A DNA stretch of 36,084 nt from Deltaproteobacteria bacterium (lineage in GTDB: Bacteria; Desulfobacterota; Syntrophia; Syntrophales; UBA5619): positions 1-36,084 of the forward strand of contig JAJFUM010000462.1 of the NCBI GenBank assembly GCA_021372415.1, in the 5' to 3' direction. Both the position numbers and the translations under genes were made by a program. Below, piece after piece: positions 31,819-36,084 of this stretch; positions within the stretch are counted from its first letter, which is position 1, and every line of letters begins with the position of its first letter. The notes under the pieces are model-generated. The model made no database searches, was not told where the DNA came from, and was given only the letters and a program-made list of their open reading frames with translations.

Positions 31819-33687
31819 TTACCGTTTGATGTTCATCAGTTCCGTCAGCATCTGGTCCGCCGTGGTGATGATCCGGGAACTGGCCTGGTAGGCCCGCTGC
31901 GCCGTGATCATGTTGATGAACTCCTTGGCCACGTCGGTGTTGGACATCTCCAGAGAATTGCCCTGGATTTCTCCCAGGCCGCCGGAGCCCGGCTTGTTCT
32001 TGATGGCGTCCCCGGACTCGGTGGTCTCGGCGAAGTAGTTGCCGACCTTCTTCAGACCTGAAGGGTTGGGAAAATCTGCCAAGACGAGCTGGGCCAATTC
32101 GGCCGACTGACCGTTGGTGAAGGCCCCCATGATGACCCCGTCGCCCTCAACAGTCAGGCTCTTCAGAACGCCGGAGGTGTAGCCGTTGTCGCTGAGGGAC
32201 TTGATAACGGAGGTGCTGGCGTAGCCGGTGAGCTTATTGGTGTCGGTACCCACCACATCCCAGGTGATCTTGTTGGCGGTTCCGTCCACGACACCGATCG
32301 TGGCGCCGTTGTCCAGGGCCCCGAAGGTCATGGTGAGATCCTGGGCGGTCACGTCCGTCTTGACGACGTCGAACTGGACCGTATTGCCCGCGGCCCAGGT
32401 GCCGTCAAGCACGAAATAGAGGTCCGTTCCCCCGTTCCCGTCGAGGTCGACTTGCAGCCGCTGCTCCCCGTCTACCGTCACCTCACGGGCGGCCATGTTG
32501 TCGTAACCCTGGCCGTCGGTGACGGACCAGACACCGGCAGAGGTCCCCTTGGTCAGGACGATGCCTGTCGCGGTCTGGTAGATCTGCCCCGGTCTGTTGA
32601 GGACGGTGCTGCCGACCGTTCCAGTGCTGTTGTCGCTGATGTCAAAAGTGATCGTATCCCCGTTTGCCCAGAGGCTTCCAGCGGTCAGCCCGAGGTCGAA
32701 GGTGATGTCCGCGCCGCCCACGCCGTCGAGGTCCACGTCCAGGAACTCATTGGTGGCACCGCTTCGCTGCGTCACCGTCGCCCCGGGGTACAGGGTGGCA
32801 TTGGCGATCGTCCAGCCTGCTGCCCCCTTGGTCAGGAGGATTCCCGTTGCTGCCTGGTCCAGGTTCTCGGGGGTGTTGATGGTCGTCCCGGCAATCGCTC
32901 CGGCCGACGTTTCCACGGTGCCGCTGACGGTGCCGGCGTTCCACTGCGAGACGTTAGCCGTGGAGCCCTTGTACATCCCCGTGAGGGCGCCGTCCTTATC
33001 GAAGACGACCCCGCATCCGGCCAAGTCTGTCGTGTCCGCCAGGTTGTCCGAGTCGAGCTTGATGTCAAAGCCCCACATCCCGTTCCCTTCCGTCTTCATG
33101 AAGGTGATGGACAGGTTGTGCAGTTTGCCCTTCGAGTCGAAGACGCTCTGGGAAACGTTGAATTTCTCGCCATACGCAGTGTTTTCATCCAAGTTGACGC
33201 TGGCGCCGATCTCCGTCGAGGCTTTGGGCGCCGACTGGACGTTCTTCAGGGAGATGTCGGCCTGCTCGTCATTGGCGTCCCAAGTGGTTGTCGCAAAGGT
33301 GTTGTAGCCCTGAACCCTATAGTCATTCCCATCCACCAGATAGCCCGCCGAGTTGATGTGGAATGCCCCGGCTCGGGTGTAGTAGACGGCGTCCTCCGGG
33401 TCCTTGACCAGGAAGAAGCCAGTGCCGTCGATCGCCAGATCCGTGGCGTTTCCGGTGTTTTCGAAGGAACCCTGCTGGAATTGGGTGTCGACTGCGGCCA
33501 CGGCCACGCCCTGGCCGACGGAGAGTGAGCCCGCACTGGAAAGGCTCTGGTTCAGCATGCTGGCGAAATAGGTGCTGCCACTCTTATAGCCCAGCGTGTT
33601 CGAGTTGGCGAGGTTGTTTCCGATCACGTCCATCTGCTTTGAAGCGGCCGTGAGCCCCGTGGTTCCGATTGATATTGCGGTTGCCAT
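31819..33687 (-). CDS. flgE: Flagellar hook protein FlgE, enlarged
   Basis: Main hook subunit. 622 residues against ~400 in enteric bacteria. N-terminal rod/hook motif (GLTAASKQMDVIGNNLANSNTLGYKSG), the FlgE pattern ATDLAIDGTGFFLV, and the C-terminal EMSNTDVAKEFINMITAQRAYQASSRIITTADQMLTELMNIKR. The added length is a beta-rich central part with two related blocks (~272-350 and ~363-443) holding LDVDLDGVGGADITF and LQVDLDGNGGTDLYF. ATG 33687 with AAAGGAGG 6 nt upstream; 29 bp after flgD. Confidence 0.97.
   Translation of the reverse strand: MATAISIGTTGLTAASKQMDVIGNNLANSNTLGYKSGSTYFASMLNQSLSSAGSLSVGQGVAVAAVDTQFQQGSFENTGNATDLAIDGTGFFLVKDPEDAVYYTRAGAFHINSAGYLVDGNDYRVQGYNTFATTTWDANDEQADISLKNVQSAPKASTEIGASVNLDENTAYGEKFNVSQSVFDSKGKLHNLSITFMKTEGNGMWGFDIKLDSDNLADTTDLAGCGVVFDKDGALTGMYKGSTANVSQWNAGTVSGTVETSAGAIAGTTINTPENLDQAATGILLTKGAAGWTIANATLYPGATVTQRSGATNEFLDVDLDGVGGADITFDLGLTAGSLWANGDTITFDISDNSTGTVGSTVLNRPGQIYQTATGIVLTKGTSAGVWSVTDGQGYDNMAAREVTVDGEQRLQVDLDGNGGTDLYFVLDGTWAAGNTVQFDVVKTDVTAQDLTMTFGALDNGATIGVVDGTANKITWDVVGTDTNKLTGYASTSVIKSLSDNGYTSGVLKSLTVEGDGVIMGAFTNGQSAELAQLVLADFPNPSGLKKVGNYFAETTESGDAIKNKPGSGGLGEIQGNSLEMSNTDVAKEFINMITAQRAYQASSRIITTADQMLTELMNIKR
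32359..32874 (-). repeat. Internal tandem domain repeat in flgE
   Basis: Two ~80-residue blocks align: QAATGILLTKG / QTATGIVLTKG, then DVDLDGVGGAD / QVDLDGNGGTD, then WANGDTITFDI / WAAGNTVQFDV. The DxDG-type loop is reminiscent of calcium-binding loops, but this is only a pattern match. Confidence 0.7.
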
Positions 33688-33716
33688 TGTATGCCTCCTT
33701 TAAGGTATAGATGCTT

Positions 33717-34385
33717 TTATGACTCAGATTGTTTGATTGAAACGACGTCACTCAGGGCCACTTCCTTGCCGTTCACCGTCAGGGAGATGGTGTTGTTCTT
33801 GAAGTGGGCGGCCGTGACCAGCCCCGAGATCATCGTGCTGGCGGTCACGCTCTGCCCTGAGATATCTGTCGCCGATACCAGGAAGGTGTAGTTTCCCTTG
33901 GCCATGTCAGTGCAGTCCAGGGTCGTCGTGTTGAGGCCCGCCGTCAGCCCGGTCCCCTCGATCGTCTTGACCAGGGATCCGCTCTCATCATAGATGCTGA
34001 TGGAGACCGAGGAGGCGTCACTGGCCAACTGGTAGTTCAAGTCCACCATCCCATCAGCAGTGATCGCATTTCCGTTCCGGACGATGGCTTCCTTGCCGAT
34101 CATGTTGACCGACTGGGCATAGCCCATGGTCATCTGGTTCACGCCCTGATTGGCCAGTTCCGTGTTCATATTGGTCAGCTGTTCCAGGCTGGAGAATTGG
34201 GCCAACTGTGTGGCGAATTCCGTCCCTCCCATCGGCTCCAAGGGGTCCTGGTTCTTTAACTGGGCCAAGAGCAGTTTCATGAAATCCTCCTTGCCGAGAG
34301 ACTTGGTGCTGCTCGTCGTTGAGGAAGAACTGGTTCCAACAACATTTTCCAATCCGTTGGTGACTGTCGAAACCGTGCTAGCCAT
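33717..34385 (-). CDS. flgD: Hook assembly scaffold protein FlgD
   Basis: Temporary hook cap that directs FlgE polymerisation. 222 residues: Ser/Thr-rich N-terminal export region, then the conserved [43 protein letters not shown], and the C-terminal FlgD_ig/Tudor-like part ([18 protein letters not shown]). ATG 34385 after AGGAG; it lies 10 bp after fliK. Confidence 0.97.
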   Translation of the reverse strand: MASTVSTVTNGLENVVGTSSSSTTSSTKSLGKEDFMKLLLAQLKNQDPLEPMGGTEFATQLAQFSSLEQLTNMNTELANQGVNQMTMGYAQSVNMIGKEAIVRNGNAITADGMVDLNYQLASDASSVSISIYDESGSLVKTIEGTGLTAGLNTTTLDCTDMAKGNYTFLVSATDISGQSVTASTMISGLVTAAHFKNNTISLTVNGKEVALSDVVSIKQSES

Positions 34386-34395
34386 GGTTCATCTC

Positions 34396-36084
34396 CTATG
34401 CAAAAATACTGACCAACCCCTTGTGGAGGTGGGGCGAAGTGACTTCAGATGTGGGGAGCGGGAGAGCCCCCTCATCCTCTTGGGTTTCGTAGGAAGCATA
34501 TTGCCTCCGGCTGTGGTCCTGCATGGCCCCCCAGGAGCCCGATTGCTGCTGCTGGCCACCATCGGGACTGCTCTGCAGAAACACCTGGAAGGAATCGATC
34601 TTCATGTCCTGCCGCTGCAGGGCTGACTTGATCTCCTCGCCTCTGGCCTGCAGGAGCTGCTGGACGTCCGGGTGATCGGCGATCATGATGACTTCCACCC
34701 TGTTCTGCCGGACCACCACATCCAGGTCGACGGTGCCAAGGTTGGGAGGGGTGAGGGTGATCTTGATCCTTCCAGATTCACTGGACATCTGTTGCCTGGC
34801 CTCGACGATCTGATCGACCAGGGCCCGGGCCTTTGCCTCAGAGGGGCCGACGACCGAATCGCTACCTGTTTCCGAAAATTGGGAGGAACCCAGAGTAAAA
34901 GATCTCATCTGCGCCGTTTCAGACGCCTGGTTGTCGTGATCTCCCTTGGCGGCCATCACCTTCGATAGGTTCTTTTCATGCTCTGCGGCAGCGGCGTAGA
35001 TCGCTACGGTTTCCTTCGAGGGATTGAGCTTTGTGGTCGTTGCCGTACGGACGGAGGACACTTGCGCTTCACCGGACGATGCGGGGCGGTTCATCTCTCC
35101 GTTGTCCCTCAGGGAAGGCGTGGACTTTTTGATCTCGTCGGCCGCAAGTTGTGCCGCTTCTTTTGAGGATAGGCCGGATACGGTCCTGTCGTGGGCAGGG
35201 TGGTCCGTGTGACGGTTGGGTTTCGCCTCCTGGTTCGTCCAAGCGGCTTTCGTTGCGGTTTCCCTTTCCATCTGCAACGCCACTCGATCCTGGCTGTTAT
35301 CTGTCTCAACATTTACAGCAGAGTGCTTCGGGGCATCGGCCTTCGGCGCCTCCGGTCTTTTGTCGGACAGATTGTTTTCTTCCCTTACGGATCGTTCAGC
35401 CGTTGCCTGCACGGCGGTGTTCGGCTCGCCTGCTGCCAAGTCCATGATTTCGGAAACTTTCGAACCCTGGGAGGAGATTCCAACCGGCGTTTCTGCGGGG
35501 GCGCTTTCCCGGGGGGCGACGGTCCGATCGAGATTTTCGCGGTTTGTTGCCTGTGAGGGGGTCTCTTCAACAGGGGCCTTAGCCGCAGCCTCTTCGAGAT
35601 TTTCGCGGTTTGTTGCCTGTGAGGGGGTCTCTTCAACGGGGGCCTTAGCCGTAACCCCTGCCGCCTTCTCCGCATACCGCTCGGACTCTGGGTTGATCCT
35701 GGGGACGACGGCATCTCCTGCCGAAGGCTTCACCGGGATGGATTCCGAAGGATCGGCCATGGTGAGGTTCTTCCTGTTTATCCCGCCAGTGGCCTCGCTG
35801 CCGGGAGAGGTCGATGCGTTCATCCCGGATCCTTCCTGGGCGGCGGGGGCGTTTCCCCCAAGGATCTGTGCGGGGTTCTCGATCAATGCCTTGTTTTCAC
35901 AAGCGGAGTCGACAGGGTCGACCCCGGCCGCCAGGATGACCGCGGTCAGATCCGTTCCCTGCTTCCCGCGATCGCTTCCCTGCATCGGATCGATATCGCA
36001 CGGGGCGGCCTGAGCGCTCTGTTTCTGATCTTCATCCGTCTGAGCGGTCGCGGTGTCCTTTTTCTTCGGGGAGGACGCTGCTCC
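34396..36084 (-). CDS. fliK: Hook-length control protein FliK (5' end outside window)
   Basis: Secreted ruler that measures the hook and triggers the FlhB switch. The frame is open through the window edge, so the 562 visible residues lack the true N-terminus; an ATG at 35985 is internal. Most of it is disordered and Ala/Glu/Pro/Thr-rich, typical of the FliK ruler region, with a duplicated 22-residue unit. The C-terminal Flg_hook domain has RIKITLTPPNLGTVDLDVVVRQNRVEVIMIADHPDVQQLLQARGEEIKSALQRQDMKIDSFQVF. It is followed by flgD and flgE, the usual order. Confidence 0.92.
   Translation of the reverse strand, partial: GAASSPKKKDTATAQTDEDQKQSAQAAPCDIDPMQGSDRGKQGTDLTAVILAAGVDPVDSACENKALIENPAQILGGNAPAAQEGSGMNASTSPGSEATGGINRKNLTMADPSESIPVKPSAGDAVVPRINPESERYAEKAAGVTAKAPVEETPSQATNRENLEEAAAKAPVEETPSQATNRENLDRTVAPRESAPAETPVGISSQGSKVSEIMDLAAGEPNTAVQATAERSVREENNLSDKRPEAPKADAPKHSAVNVETDNSQDRVALQMERETATKAAWTNQEAKPNRHTDHPAHDRTVSGLSSKEAAQLAADEIKKSTPSLRDNGEMNRPASSGEAQVSSVRTATTTKLNPSKETVAIYAAAAEHEKNLSKVMAAKGDHDNQASETAQMRSFTLGSSQFSETGSDSVVGPSEAKARALVDQIVEARQQMSSESGRIKITLTPPNLGTVDLDVVVRQNRVEVIMIADHPDVQQLLQARGEEIKSALQRQDMKIDSFQVFLQSSPDGGQQQQSGSWGAMQDHSRRQYASYETQEDEGALPLPTSEVTSPHLHKGLVSIFA
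35529..35651 (-). repeat. Near-perfect 66-bp tandem duplication in fliK
   Basis: Two copies with period 66 bp (22 codons): 35529-35594 and 35595-35651. In the first 57 bp they differ at a single base by eye. The encoded unit is AKAPVEETPSQATNRENL. Being in frame it lengthens the ruler region, and its near identity suggests recent origin. Confidence 0.92.

Overview
This window is a dense flagellar biosynthesis locus of about 36 kb. It has no IS elements, CRISPR arrays, tRNA or rRNA that I can recognise. The gene set includes an L-ring lipoprotein (flgH), a P-ring (flgI, flgA), the polar-placement pair flhF-flhG, the fliA sigma-28 / flgM anti-sigma pair, sigma-54 promoters and a FliW-CsrA checkpoint. 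This points to a GC-rich, Gram-negative, probably polarly flagellated bacterium, most likely a deltaproteobacterium (Desulfobacterota; a Syntrophus/Geobacter-like relative is my best guess, by inference from gene order).

Left part, plus strand (1-8151): the C-terminus of a TPR protein, a TPR-containing family 2 glycosyltransferase, flagellin (fliC), a giant filament cap (fliD), fliS, a FliT-like chaperone and flaG. The remainder (8195-36084) is on the minus strand. Reading from the right edge: fliK (5' end cut by the window), flgD, flgE, a small orphan ORF, motA, two adjacent motB-type genes, fliL, fliM, fliN, fliO, fliP, fliQ, fliR, flhB, flhA, flhF, flhG, fliA. Next comes a small late operon (orphan coiled-coil ORF, second FliK-like protein, FlhB C-terminal homologue), then flgF, flgG, flgA, flgH, flgI, flgJ, and finally flgM, flgN, flgK, flgL, csrA, fliW. 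The rod, MS-ring, C-ring fliG and export ATPase genes (flgBC, fliEFGHIJ) are absent and presumably lie beyond the right edge.

The regulation can be read from the DNA. Three sigma-54 promoters (GG-N10-GC) precede fliD, flgF and motA. Five sigma-28 promoters of one geometry (8-mer, exactly 12 nt, 8-mer) precede fliC, fliD, flaG, flgM and the late fliK-like/flhB-like operon. This suggests that sigma-54 drives hook-basal-body genes including fliA, and that FliA drives filament genes and its own inhibitor FlgM. CsrA and FliW sit at the end of the flgM operon. Candidate CsrA sites lie in the fliC leader (a hairpin presenting GGA plus a second site over the Shine-Dalgarno) and in the csrA-fliW gap, so the translational checkpoint appears to be wired in cis.

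The observations most worth a second look are these. (1) Two translationally coupled MotB-type proteins follow motA; the first has Ser where the essential proton-binding Asp belongs, the second keeps the Asp, which suggests an asymmetric stator. (2) A second FliK/FlhB-type pair sits under sigma-28 control. (3) CsrA target sites in the fliC and fliW leaders. (4) Two orphan small ORFs share a C-terminal IDI[K/R][V/I] tail.
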